Shown one piece after another: positions 1-11,059 of a stretch of 64,000 nt of DNA. Origin of the DNA: Anagrus nilaparvatae (Eukaryota > Arthropoda > Insecta > Hymenoptera > Mymaridae); NCBI GenBank assembly GCA_022575985.1, contig JAKSXM010000231.1, forward strand, positions 560,501-624,500. The letters run 5' to 3'. The position numbers and the translations under genes were made by a program. Positions within the stretch are counted from its first letter, which is position 1. Each line of letters begins with the position of its first letter. The notes beneath the pieces are model-generated. The model searched no databases, was not told the origin of the DNA, and saw only the letters and a program-made list of their open reading frames with translations.

Positions 1-640
1 TTATTTTCAATTTTTTTAAAATAAGTCGAAGGTACTTTAAATATTGCATTATTTCCTGAAGAACTTATCGAGCGTCCATTCATAGAAACTTTAGAATAAT
101 TTTCAACTGAATGTAATTGATAAATTAAAATAGCAATGCAGAAAATATTATTGACCTTTACACTAAGAGACATTTTTTTATGACTAGAATGTTTATCATT
201 GAATACCTCGCACTGAGGAAACTGTAACAGTATTTTCTTACTTTGGCTAAATGTATGATAATTGGTATGGTAAATTGTAACGGAACGAAAAGAATTCGAT
301 ACTTCAGTAGACGTTGCAATAATTATAACGATAAAACACTTAAGATTTATTTCATTCAATGGTTTTAAAAATGTATGTTTCATTTATTTTCTTTAAAAAA
401 TTATTTTAATTTTAACTAATAATTTATGAAACTGATATTTCTTTTTTAAAAATCTATGGAGATCTGAAGTTGATTTTATTATAACTTTTTATTCGCCTTC
501 TGATTGATCGGATTAAAATCGATTATTCGATTGAATTTATTTAAAACTAATATGCGATTTATTATCAATTTTATAAATATAAGAAAAGTTTTAGGTATTA
601 GAATGATAAATTTACCCAAATCTTCCCAAGTGGACTTAAA
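1..640. other. AT-rich sequence, no gene recognised
   Basis: I see no coding similarity, RNA gene or clear repeat structure in this stretch. It is strongly AT-rich with frequent stops in all frames. Confidence 0.5.
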
Positions 641-1350
641 TAGTCAATTGGATTTCCAGCTAAAAATCTTATAAGAATGAAAATCTATTTTAGGAAAAAA
701 ACTTTTTCTATGTAAAAAGAGTTGCCTTTTTAGTTTCTGCGGTCAGGTTTAAAAATTTTTTGACCGGAAGTAAAATGTAGCCTCGCAAAATTGACTAATT
801 TATAATATCAAATTTGGCTGGCTAAATAGCAATTTTGTTTATTTTTATGGATATTATAAATTAATTAACTTTGCAAGGCTATTTTTTACTTCCTGTCAAA
901 AATTTTGAAGGAACTGATGTTTTATAACAACTTCTTTGCATATTTAAAAGATTTTTAGACTTTTTTCAGGTGGACAATAAAATGGTAGCAGATTTAAAAT
1001 CAAAATATGAAGGTTTTTTTTTTAATTTTTATTTCTTCAAATCGGCTGCCATTATGTTATCCCCCGTCTTTGGAAGTCTAAAAATAATTAATATGTTAAA
1101 AACTTCTAAGAATCTTTTTTTTTTCAATTTTATAAATCATTTATTAATTAATGGTAGCCCATTTTAATCACTTTCTATGCTATATGTAAGTCAACTATGA
1201 GAGGCTATATTTCAATTCCGGTAAAAATTTCAAAATTTCGACCCCAAATAAAGAGAAGGCAACCCATTTTACATATAGGAAAATATTTTTTTCTAAAACA
1301 GATTTTCATTTTTGATAAGCTTTCTGTCCGAAAATCCAATCTTTTTATTT
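640..1350. repeat. Compound foldback repeat
   Basis: Positions 646-735 are the imperfect reverse complement of 1255-1347. Inside, 736-805 pairs with 850-915 and again with about 1185-1245, and about 925-1010 pairs with 1030-1115. The result is a nested, partly duplicated hairpin. The apparent open frame at 970-1167 crosses these arms, begins at GTG and has no recognisable domain, so I do not call it a gene. Confidence 0.65.
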
Positions 1351-1689
1351 AATTAAGTCTGCTTGAAAATATGGGTTAAAAGGACACTTAATGTCTGCAT
1401 ATACTTTTTTTTTTAATTTTTAAATACGGCTTTGGTAAATGAAGAAAAAAAATAAAATTATACTTTTTTTAAAGTCGAAAAATTTGCTGTTCTAAAAACA
1501 TAAATTCGAATTATGGCAAAATTTTTAAACAATTAATGGATAGTTGTTATATTAAAGAATATATTATTAAGGATACTTTCACTCGAGTTCAAACATCAAA
1601 GTAGCAAAAAAGTAGAGAGATACTTGGTGAAGCTGGAAGTTGACGGAGGAAAAAGAGCTCAAGTATTTGACTTAATGAGCCGTTTGTCC

Positions 1690-2075
1690 CCAGAATAATT
1701 TTGAACTCTTTTTCTCATTTTTTCCATTCTTATGATCATATCTCATTCTTCTTTTATTTAAAATTAGCAAAATTTAATTGCTTATATAAATGGGGTGTAA
1801 AATCTACGATACTGTTAAAATGTTTGATTAAGTATATACAAATTTTGGTTTAAATGTTTACTTATAAATAATAAACTTCCATAACATTTTAGATTTTATA
1901 GGTTTTTCAATATTCCCTTTCTGTTTCAAAAATTTTTTAGGGGATAAAATTACGAAAATTTTCCGTGCAGATAAAACTATCAAATTATATGTGCGTAATC
2001 CATTTAAAAACAGATAAAATCATTTCAACATTTGATGTATAAGTAAAGCGTATTTACTTATTTTTATTGCTCATT
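1690..2075 (+). repeat. Dispersed direct repeat T, copy 1
   Basis: The stretch beginning 'cccagaataattttgaac' and running through 'ttttttaggggataaaatta' recurs in the same order and orientation at 31735-32335, with small indels. It is a decayed interspersed repeat with no coding content that I can recognise. Confidence 0.7.
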
Positions 2076-2239
2076 TATTCTCTTTTGTTTCATGCATTAT
2101 TTTTTTATGTCCTGCCTGATGGTTTCAAATAAACTAACACCTATAAAATATGAAAAGTTATTGGATTAATTTCTTGAAAATTCAAACGATATAATTTTAC
2201 AGGCTAGATGAAAAATTGTTTTTTCCTTAAAATTAAATT

Positions 2240-3310
2240 TTTATTAAAATATATGAGAAATTCCACCAAAAGATTGCACTTATATGTTCAACCTTTTGAA
2301 AAAACAAAAATTTAAGGCATACCATTGCTAATACGTTTTTTTGTGTTCCTTAGTACATAGTCACAAAAAAGCGATGAACAGAAAAAGATTGCTTATTTAG
2401 CTTTTAAAACTTCTTTTAAGTGGAATTATTATTGAAAGGTAATAATAAAAAGTTAAATTAAATATAATTCATTAGTTACGAGTTTTAGAAATTACCTAAA
2501 ACAGCAGCAAACAACTCCAAAGCTAAATTAACCAATTTTGTATCATTTTTAAAATAACAAAATTAGTCTCGTTTTTAATTATTTTGTTTATTACTAACTT
2601 TTTTACAGATTTTTTTATTATTTACTTTAATTTTACATACTTTGAAGTATTATCTTTCTGTTAATAATAATTTTTCTTTTAATTTTAAACGTCTTAGAGA
2701 AGTTCAAATTTTAAATATTGGGTTTTTTGGGATTTTTCTAGCAGATTCAAATGATGTTATATAAACTGAACTAAAAGACGTATTCCCTAGTAAATTTTCC
2801 TGTACATTTCGAACTCACTATTTATTTTAACATTTTACTACGCTTTACAGGAGAAAAATTCATTTTTTTAGTTTTTCAGGGTACCAATTATGAGGGGACC
2901 AATTTTCAAAAGTTTCACAGTCTTCAAGAAAAAATTTTCTAAATAATATTTGCAAGAGTTACTTATATATTTTTTTCTCAGGAATTCGATGAAACCACTA
3001 ATTTTTTTATCTGGGGTTTTCCTTAGCCATAAAATCTTAAGTATCTATTTTTACTGGTTTTATCCATTCTTATATATTTTGCATTAGTAGCCCATTTGAA
3101 CCTAAAGGGTTTGAAATATTTAAAATTATCTTTAATAAATAAATAGATTGTACACGCAACATTTTTTCTTTTCATTGCTTTTTCATGACTATATAATAAT
3201 CTAAGGAACACAATAAAACGTATTAGCAAGGTGTGCCATAAAATTTTTTTTTCTTCAAAAAGTTGAACATATAAGCACAATCTTTTGGTGGAATTTCTCA
3301 TATACATTTT
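2240..3310. repeat. Foldback repeat with about 150-bp arms
   Basis: Positions 2247-2400 ('gagaaattccaccaaaaga' onward) are the reverse complement of about 3155-3307. The 750 bp between the arms include a degenerate copy (about 2870-3030) of the unit that is tandemly repeated at 6880-9000. The open frame on the minus strand at 3023-3307 is simply arm sequence. Confidence 0.7.
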
Positions 3311-3960
3311 TGAAACAAAATTATGTAAAAAAAATTCATAAATTTTTATTATCTAAATACTAATTTATTATTTAATCTTTATTTTTTATTATTTATCTTA
3401 CTTGGTAAATAATAAAAAATAGGGATTAAACAATAAATTATTAATAAAAGTAATTATTATTTTAATATAAGATTAATTAGTCATATAAGAATATTTTAAT
3501 AACTTATATATATCATCTTTTTTTGCAAAAAGCTAATATTCAAAAGAGTATTAAGAAGGGAGCGCGACGTTCTAAAAAATATATTTTTTGGCAGTTTAAA
3601 TTTAAAATCTTAGCTATGAGCTCTCAAATAGAGGCTCAGGCTTCATTCTCAAAAATGTCACATTTTGTCAATACATTTAATTTTGAAAATGGATTTTTTT
3701 TAAAAATACTTAAAAAATTTAAATCATACTACATCTGAATTTTTTAACTTTTCAAAAAATGTATCCTGTGAATCTATAATAAGCCTACCTTTATAAGCAA
3801 TTTAGCTGCTGTCGCTGCTCAAATTTAAAAGTATGTATATTAATTTTATTTTTATAGTTAAAATCAATATTTTTCTAATTATTTTTGATTCCTCATAGAG
3901 GAACATTGTGATAGGTAAAATTTTGAGTTTTGATTTTTTGTCATATAATTACGTTTTGAG
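3311..3960. other. AT-rich sequence, no gene recognised
   Basis: No coding similarity or clear repeat was found. Runs of A and T dominate. Confidence 0.5.
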
Positions 3961-4835
3961 ACCCCAGGAAGCTAAAAAACCGGTTTTTAAAAAAAGTCTG
4001 TATGTGTGTGTGTGCGTGTATGTATGTATGTATGTATGTTGGTGACCGGTGATATTTCACAACCATTGTGGTATTAAGACCTAATTTTGTTTTCAAAAAT
4101 TTTTTTATCAAAAAATCTCAAACTACATTTTTTTTAAATTTAAATGTAATATACTTATAATACTTAATACTAATACACCAAATATTTTTTCTCTTTGGAC
4201 TTAGTACTTAATTTATTTCTATAGGAGTACTAGTTTTAGGAATACTTAATTTTTTCAAAATATTTTTTTTTCTCTTTGGATGTAGTACCTAATTTTTTCC
4301 TATATGAAAGTACCATTATCTGAAAATAAGGTTATTATTTTATATCTCCAACCTGAAATTTAATTTTTTGAAATTTTTTTTCTCAAAATATTTTTATTTT
4401 AAAAAATAAAAAAATAGCAAAATTTTTTTTCTTTTTGAATGTAGTACCTAATTTTTTCCTATGAAAGTACCAATATCTGAAAATATGGTTATTACTCGAT
4501 ATCTCCAATCTGACACTTTATTTTTTGAACTTTTATTCTCAAAACTTTTCGCATAAAAAAATAAAAAAAACAGCAATATTTTTTTCCTTTTTGAAATTAG
4601 CACCTCATATTTTTTTATGGAAGTACTAGTTTTAGAAATATTTTTTATAGTCAATTTTTTGGATCTAAAACTTAATTTTTTGAAATTTTTTTTCTTCAAA
4701 ATGTTTACATAAAAAAATAAAAATAATAGCAATAATTTTTTTTCTTTTGGGACGTAGTACTTAATTTTTTTCTATGAAAGTACTAATATCTAGAATTATT
4801 TTGAACAAAATCCTAACAATCATAATGTAATTTCC
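3960..4835 (+). repeat. Satellite-like repeat S (about 115-bp units) with GT/ATGT microsatellite
   Basis: It starts with a 'gaccccaggaagctaaaaa' motif and a (GT)n/(ATGT)n tract at about 3995-4040. Diverged units follow, each carrying 'gtagtacctaattttttcc' and 'tatgaaagtac'. The family recurs at 25260-26090, inverted at 30080-30720 (where the 'ggcttcctggggtctc' end is also present), and in both orientations at 35055-36020. Frames across it are not protein coding. Confidence 0.75.
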
Positions 4836-4856
4836 ACACATACACGGTAGAGCTGT

Positions 4857-4980
4857 TTTGGTTGAATATTCAACCAATTGGTTGAATTTCGCAGTTTTTG
4901 GTTGAATTTTCAACCAATTGGTTGAATATTAAACCAAAAACTGCGAAATCCAACCAATTGGTTTAATTTTCAACCAAAAG
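4857..4980. repeat. Small palindrome built of 'ggttgaa/ttcaacc' motifs
   Basis: The segment reads as nested inverted copies of 'ttggttgaat' around a centre near 4913. 'gcagtttttggttgaa' on the left matches 'ttaaaccaaaaactgc' on the right. It is a small MITE or a hairpin remnant. Confidence 0.7.
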
Positions 4981-4984
4981 CTAA

Positions 4985-5560
4985 AATACAAAATAAAAAC
5001 GATGTTTTCATAGTACAGGGTAAGAAATGATCAGGGCATCCATTAAAAGTGAATGAATTTTATTATATTATTGTAATTAGTAATTTTTTATGTAATACTT
5101 CTTTTGGCTCTGAAATTGAGAAATGACTAATTAAAAAGGTTATCCTACGTAGAATAACAAAATGGCGGCTACCTACAGAAAGTTAAAATGAAATAAAAAG
5201 CCTTAAATTTTCGAGCAAAAGTAGCTGTAAAAATTTTTTGAGAACATAAAAATACTAAAACTCGACGACATTCCGAAATTAGTGCATTTATTAAGTTGCT
5301 TTGTAAGTTTAAAGTAAATTGGTGCATATTTTATCGCGCAATTGTGTGCATTACTTTTCAAAAACGCTGTTTCGAGTAAAATGGCTTTAAAGTTTTAGAT
5401 GAATTTTTTCGGTACTTTCGGTACTGCCCAAAACATATACATACATCGTCTTACATAATTTTATGGAAATATTACAAAATATCACACAATAAAATAATAT
5501 AAAAATAGTGCTGTACCCTAGAGATTCTTTTTAAAAAAATCTGTGCAGGGATAGGCAGTA
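4985..5560. other. No gene recognised
   Basis: AT-rich sequence without supported coding regions. It probably includes flanking remains of the retroelement that starts at about 5561. Confidence 0.4.
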
Positions 5561-6066
5561 CAATTTAATTATAAATATAAAAATTAAAATAACATTGAAA
5601 TATAATTGAAAACAAAACTAAAACTAAATAAATATATAAACAATGCCAAACAATTATGTAAATATATTTACAAAATGTAAAATATAAAACATTATAAAAT
5701 TTAGAAACAATTAAATTTTAAATTTAAATTTAAATTTGCAACCAATCAGATGAATCAAAATGACGCTAGCAATGTCCCATTGCGTTAGATAAACTAGTAC
5801 TAAGCAAATAACTGACTTTTAAACACTTTTTTAAGCTTATTTTGTGGCTTATTTTGGAAATTCTTTAAGTTTTTAGGTAGGCTATTGAAGACAGATTTTT
5901 TTATTTTAGGCAAAATTAAGGTTTTATTTCTGTATTTTGAGGATGATTGAGTGTATCTTTGCGTAAAATCATCATAATAAAAAATTAATGAATTTAATAC
6001 GAATAGTTGTTTAATATTTAAGAAGTTTAAGAGATCACTATTGCTTCTTATAAATTTAGTTATCAT
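5561..6066 (-). mobile_element. Probable 3' end of a non-LTR retrotransposon (RT C-terminal tail)
   Basis: Positions 6066-5800 on the minus strand encode 88 residues whose layout ('LNFLNIKQLFVLNSL', a 'KYRNKTLILPKIKKS' block, then 'FNSLPKNLKN') resembles the region after the RT domain in jockey/CR1-type non-LTR elements, where a basic R-rich stretch precedes a W/F-N-x-LP motif. The sequence beyond the stop down to about 5561 is A/T-rich and could be its 3' UTR. The RT core itself is absent upstream. The assignment rests on pattern only. An endonuclease fragment of the same general class is at 56433. Confidence 0.45.
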
Positions 6067-6075
6067 GTTTTGTTA

Positions 6076-6470
6076 AGATTGTAGCATTCTTAGACTATTA
6101 ATTGTAAGCACTACCCCAGACAGAAATTTTAGAAACATCGTTTGTACTCGACTTCTGGAATTTGATATCAGAAATCTAGTAAATTTGAAAAATTTGTTTT
6201 CAACATTTTTTTCTTCTTTTTTATGTAAAAAACCTAATTTTTTAAACTGACAATATCAAGGAAAAGATCCTTTTTCATTTTTTTAATCATATTATACTTG
6301 GTTAGGTAAAATAGACCATTCAGGACGTTTTGTTATTACTACTGAGGAACCATAGAACCAATTACTTGGCAGCGTTTTTGCTTATAAATAGAACCCTAAA
6401 TAGGATTTTGTTTCAGTGTAGTAATAATTATCAAAGTTCGCGTAGTGAATTTATTTAAATTGGTACACGG
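6076..6470. other. Spacer with a recurring 'gaggaaccatag...cagcg' end motif
   Basis: The motif around 6345-6385 ('actgaggaaccatagaacc' then 'ggcagcg') also occurs inverted near 29695-29725 and 35205-35245, and near 30775-30830. It may be a shared end of a repeat family. No gene was seen. Confidence 0.4.
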
Positions 6471-7099
6471 TGACCTGGAAGCGTTTTATTATGCGATCAA
6501 AATGACAAAAAAAACTGTATGTTGGGGTCTTTTCTACACTAAAAAATGTATACGAATTTTCTATCCGGACCTTCTATCCAGCTACTTTAAGCGTTTGCTG
6601 TCAATATTTTCATAATTTGAATAATGATGATTTGAATTTTTTTATAAGACTGGTTTTTTTTTTCAAAGTATCCGGGATTCTTAACGCGCCTGCAGAACTC
6701 GAAGATATAAGTAAAAAAAATAAGTTTCTCATTGGATTTAGACCAAAGCATCGATTTTTGAGCCCACGATAGCTCTCGAAAGTTTCTTTTGGTCTCCTAA
6801 AAATTGGGATTTTCTTAAAACTTTCAGTTTTTCTAGTGGATTTAAATACTGTTTTAGATTATGTTCAAATTGATATAACGTATTATTTTTCCCCCAGGAA
6901 TCCGATAAAACCATTTATTTTAGCTTTTGACCACTTCTTATATGAGAAAAATCGACTATTGTCGTGTTTTGGGGTCCCAATTTTAAGGAAATCAATCATA
7001 AAAATATAACAGTTTACAAAATAAATTTTTCTGAATATTATTTACTAAAGGAACTTATGTATTTTTTCCCCAGAAATCCGATGAAACCATTTATTTTAA

Positions 7100-8604
7100 T
7101 GATATTTTTAATTAATTAAATCAAAACATATTTATTTTAATTTATTTATTGATCCTTCTTTTTACAACTTGTTTTTGTATAATAATTAGACGACTAGTTT
7201 CAGGAATAAATTCCCATCATCAGGTCTGTATTATAATTAAACTAAATTTATTTAAAACATTTGAATATGATATTGTAACTTTAGATTATGTCGCTGTATA
7301 GACTCACAATTATTTTATGACTAAATGAAAAAGTTTTTCATACATATGAAGATTTTATATTATGAAGATTTTTGAATTATTTCTAGTTTTGTAATGTAAT
7401 AAAGAATTTAAAAAATTTTTATAAGTGTTTGAAATCACATCTGTTTTTTCTAATGTACAAGTGCACCCTAGGAGGAAGTTAATATATAAAATATGTTTTT
7501 TGATTCGTTTCTTCTATTTCATTTCTTTTTATTTTTTATTTTTATTTTTGCTTTTTCTTATTTTATATTATGATATGTTTTTTTATTATTTTATCAAATA
7601 ATACGTTTTTTTTATTTAGTAACTTATCATTGATTAATTTATTTGCATTTATTTGTGTATTTTTATAAATTTCAAATTCCTCTAGTGTATCTAAAATTTT
7701 ACCTTTATTGCAAAAGTGTATCGGTTTTAAATTTTTATGTATATTGTTAATTTTGTCATCTGTGTAGTCATGGTTATTATTAATTAAATGTAATCCGTAT
7801 TTAGTATTTACTTTTTCTAATTGTTGTGTAGTATTTATATTTTGTGTTTTCGATATATGGTCATTAAACCTTTTTCTGAAGCTGCGTCCCGTTTGCCCTA
7901 TATATATTTTATCGCACGAGTCACATGATATTTTATATACACCGGTTCTATCAAGAAAATTGTTATTTGTGTGGTTTTTCTTTTTGAAATGTTTTTCTAA
8001 TTGATTGTCCGTTTTGAACCCTATATTATACCCATATTTTTTTACTGCGTTTTTTAGAATGCTTGGCAATTTCGTTGTGTATTTTGAACTTAAATATTTA
8101 TTGTTATAAGCTTTATTATTAAATGCATTATTTTTCTTGTTTTTATGTTTTTTAATTAATTTGTTTATAATTTCTATATTATAACCGTTATTTTTCGCGA
8201 TTTGTTTAATTATTGCTATTTCCGTATTAAAATCTTCTTTGTCCATCGGTATATTTACGGCCCTGTGTATAAGCGAGTGGAACGCAGCTAATTTTTGACT
8301 TCGCGGGTGGTGTGATTCGTTATGTATAACCGTGTCTGTAGTTGTTATTTTTCTAAAAATTGAGAACTTTAATTTATTATTATCTTTTCTTATTTTTAAA
8401 TCCAAAAAATTAATACTATTGTCTGTTTGTAACTCTTCTGTGAATTGAATTTTTTTATTAAATTTACTTATGTATTTTTTAAACGCGTCTATTTGCCTGT
8501 TAGTACCTTTATAAATTATAAAAATGTCATCTACATATCTGTTGTATGAAATTATGTTCTTTTTATGTGGATTTATGTCGTTAAATATGTATTTATTTTC
8601 GAAA
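7100..8604 (-). mobile_element. Penelope-like retroelement, 5'-truncated copy 1
   Basis: The minus-strand element includes the end of the RT domain, a GIY-YIG endonuclease and an AT-rich 3' UTR ending '...ttaattaaaaatatca'. It is bounded by a candidate 9-bp duplication, 'ttattttaa', at 7091-7099 and 8605-8613. The duplication splits a tandem repeat unit whose uninterrupted form is seen at about 8770-8800. A closely similar copy lies at 19613-20888, and a 3' tail only, in the opposite orientation, at 55248-55465. Confidence 0.88.
7563..8603 (-). CDS. Penelope RT C-terminus plus GIY-YIG endonuclease (5'-truncated)
   Basis: This is an open frame of about 346 codons with no start of its own, because the 5' part was lost at insertion. 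The beginning contains the RT catalytic motif 'YVDDIFIIY' (YVDD codons at 8526-8537), followed by 'NSINFLDLKI', typical of the RT end. About 150 residues of thumb/linker follow. Then comes the endonuclease: 'GVYKISCDSC' with a CxxC pair, 'KIYIGQTGRSFRKRFNDHI' (the GIY-YIG core with conserved Arg), and a downstream Glu-rich 'TLEEFEIYK'. This order, RT then a GIY-YIG preceded by a CxxC, is the hallmark of Penelope-like elements, which use it for target-primed integration. The frame is uninterrupted to the stop at 7563, which suggests a fairly young insertion. RT motifs upstream of YVDD are missing, so this copy cannot be autonomous. Confidence 0.88.
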   Translation of the reverse strand, partial: FENKYIFNDINPHKKNIISYNRYVDDIFIIYKGTNRQIDAFKKYISKFNKKIQFTEELQTDNSINFLDLKIRKDNNKLKFSIFRKITTTDTVIHNESHHPRSQKLAAFHSLIHRAVNIPMDKEDFNTEIAIIKQIAKNNGYNIEIINKLIKKHKNKKNNAFNNKAYNNKYLSSKYTTKLPSILKNAVKKYGYNIGFKTDNQLEKHFKKKNHTNNNFLDRTGVYKISCDSCDKIYIGQTGRSFRKRFNDHISKTQNINTTQQLEKVNTKYGLHLINNNHDYTDDKINNIHKNLKPIHFCNKGKILDTLEEFEIYKNTQINANKLINDKLLNKKNVLFDKIIKKHIII

Positions 8605-9195
8605 TTATTTTAACTTTTGACTACCTCTTATATGAGAAAAATTGATTTTTTTCGTGTCCCGTAATCCCAATTTTAAGAAAAACAATCACAAAAGTTTATT
8701 AGTTTACAAAATAAAATTTTCTAAATATTATTTACAAAAGGGACTTATGTATTTTTTCCCCAGAAATCCGATGAAACCATTTATTTTCGCTTTTGACCAC
8801 CTCTTATATGAGAAAAATCGATTTTTGTCGTGTTTCAGGGTCCCAATTTTAAGGGATTCCATTATAAAAGGTTATTAATTTTCAAAATGTGTTTTTCTAA
8901 ATATTATTTACAAGAGGATCTTGTATATTTTTTCCCCAGAAATTCGACCACGTCTTACATGAGAAAAATCGAATTTTGTCGTTTTTCAGGGTCATAATGT
9001 TAAGGAAATCCATTATAAAAATCAAGACAATATTGAAAATATGAAAATATTGACAACAAACACTTAAAGTAGCTGGATAAAAGGTCCGGATAGGAAATTC
9101 GTAGACATTTTTTAGTGTAGAAAACACCCAACCATACGGTTTTTTTTGTCATTTTGATCGAATAATAAAACGCTTCCAGGTCACCGGTAATAACT

Positions 9196-9600
9196 ATTTT
9201 TTCAAAAAAATTTATTCACTGGAATCTTGGAACATTAAAAAAAAAACGGGATATCAAGCCAATATTTTTTATTTACAAAATTTGTATACAGTTTACATAC
9301 AAGTATACTTCAAATTTTCGATATATAATAAAATTCGAATTCGTAGAATCGAACCAATAGTATATATAATGTATATTGCCGGGAAAGGGTATATGAATTT
9401 GAATTTATTTATCCCTCAAGCAAAAGTGAACAATCGTTAATAATAATTCAAAAGTTTGTCACGAATAAACAAAATTAGATATACATATATTTTAAAACCT
9501 ACCTATAATTATTTCATGAATAAATAAGAAATAAAAAAAATAAAAGAATATTTTTAAAAATAAAATTGTTATACTGCAAATTATTCAATATTAAAAATAT
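9196..9600. other. No gene recognised
   Basis: AT-rich spacer between the foldback at 6470-9195 and the DPYD pseudogene. No clear repeat was seen. Confidence 0.4.
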
Positions 9601-9602
9601 CT

Positions 9603-10275
9603 TTAGACTTGCGGACCATTAACGAAAAATTTTGATGATATAAAACATGCAACTTCAAGCGAAAGAGGTGCTTTATATGAAGCTTTGCGTTGTTTAAAAT
9701 GCGCTAATGCACCTTGTCAAAAATATTGTCCAATACAACTTGATATAAAATCATTTATAGCGTCAATTTCAACAAAAAGTACTATGGAGCTGCTTAAGCG
9801 TTGACTTATGCGTTGGAGGTTGCAATTTATATGATTCAGAAGAGGCACCGATTAGCATTGGAGATTTACAACATTTTGGTAGGTATTGAACTACACTAAA
9901 ATTTTTCGTAATGTATTGAATACATTATCAAAACACATATATTTCCCAGGCATCCATAGATATTTAAAAAAAAGTGGATATCGCAAACTAGGATCCCTGG
10001 ACAAATTACTACGTTCTCAAATACTAAAATTTCTATATTTGGCTGCGGTCCAGCATCTTTATCTTGTGCTACCTTTTTAGCTAGATTACGCTACGGTTAT
10101 ATAACAATTTGTGAAAAGGAATCATACGTACGAGGATTAATTGTAAGTGCTTTGTAAATTCTGCAACATTGACTACGATGCTGTATCATTTGAGGCCGAT
10201 CTTGTTAAAGATCTGGATTCAAAATTGTTCATGGAAGAATGTTATCGGAAAATGATCTCACATTAAAAGTATGCT
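9603..10275 (+). pseudogene. DPYD-like: Dihydropyrimidine dehydrogenase pseudogene (N-terminal part)
   Basis: Fragments in order match the N-terminal half of DPYD, the NADPH-dependent enzyme that starts uracil/thymine breakdown. First comes a block with '[14 protein letters not shown]' (a cysteine cluster of the Fe-S domain), then '[14 protein letters not shown]', then 'FGCGPASLSCATFLARL' (the FAD-binding glycine motif), then 'DYDAVSFEADLVKDL'. About 25 residues between the first two blocks are deleted near 9790. The reading frame changes and stops occur. A GTAGGT...TTTCCCAG intron of 71 bp at 9879-9949 is still recognisable, and a GTAAGT donor is at 10143. Intron retention argues for decay of a genomic duplicate rather than a retrocopy. 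The C-terminal catalytic region is absent. The apparent ORF at 9886-10080 is in the wrong frame. Confidence 0.85.
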
Positions 10276-10429
10276 ATTGAAATATAATATGCTTTATACT
10301 TCACCTAGCATATAATAAGTGTATAACACTCGCTCATAACTGTTATAAATTATTTATGCTAAAATAATTATAAGATATTAAAAAATATTAAATAATGATA
10401 TAACCATTATCATTCTTTTACAGATTTTT

Positions 10430-11059
10430 TTCATTTTTTGGTGTTAATGTGAGGTTGATTTTGGGTGACTTAGCATCAGGAATGCTAAATGAGCCTAGTT
10501 ATATGCTGCTATATGTTTATGAGGTCCTGATAGTGAAGATTTACCAGAAGAAACATATTGGTAAGGTTTTTAGTATTTTCAAGATTTTACGCTTTAATAT
10601 TTAACATTTTTATAAATTTTCAGGTAAACGGAAGAACCAAAATTTATGATTGTGGACCAATCATGGCATATCATATCCCAGGATTTTTAGGACATCAATG
10701 GGAATCTTGGGAAAAAATTTTGAGAAAAAAAAGTTAAAATAATCGTTACCAAATTTTCTGGATGTTTGAAAGCTGCTGATGAAGAAGAAAAATTTGGAAG
10801 TTAGTCAAATTGGAAAAAAAATTTTATTTTTGAGTAGTTCAGGTAAAAATACAAATTTTTCCTAATCATATATATACATAAAAAGTTTCATAGTTATTTC
10901 AGGTTGAACTGGAAGACTGAAATCAAAATAATTGAAAAATTCAACTTTGGAGCAGTCATATCTCAAAATTATGCATCAGGAAGTGTAAAATAAAAGTGGT
11001 TTCACCAATTCCAGGTAAAAAATGAACGGAAAAAAATTGTCGTTCAATCCTGGACGTGC
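10430..11059 (+). repeat. Dispersed repeat U, copy 1
   Basis: This stretch ('atgctaaatgagcctagtt', 'agatttaccagaagaaaca', 'atcctggacgtgc') recurs at about 44580-44985 in the same orientation, with moderate divergence. Short open stretches occur in both copies, but stops are not conserved. Copy 1 is interrupted by the palindrome at 11060; the right-hand continuation (13335-13520) corresponds to 45010-45175. Confidence 0.7.

Larger units (their letters stand above)
6470..9195. repeat. Foldback with about 172-bp tandem units, interrupted by a Penelope insertion
   Basis: The outer arms are 6475-6660 and its reverse complement 9010-9190 ('gtgacctggaagcgtttta' against 'taaaacgcttccaggtcac'). Between them are tandem units containing 'gatgaaaccatttatttt' and 'gaccacctcttatatgaga', seen near 6890, 7080, 8615, 8770 and 8940, with spacing of about 155-174 bp. 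A Penelope-like element splits the array at 7100-8604. The apparent ORFs at 8642 and 8897 lie within these units and are not genes. Confidence 0.8.

Noticed and set aside
9886..10080. 64-codon ORF inside the DPYD pseudogene
   Set aside because: It spans an intron and reads the wrong frame; the DPYD similarity is in another frame.
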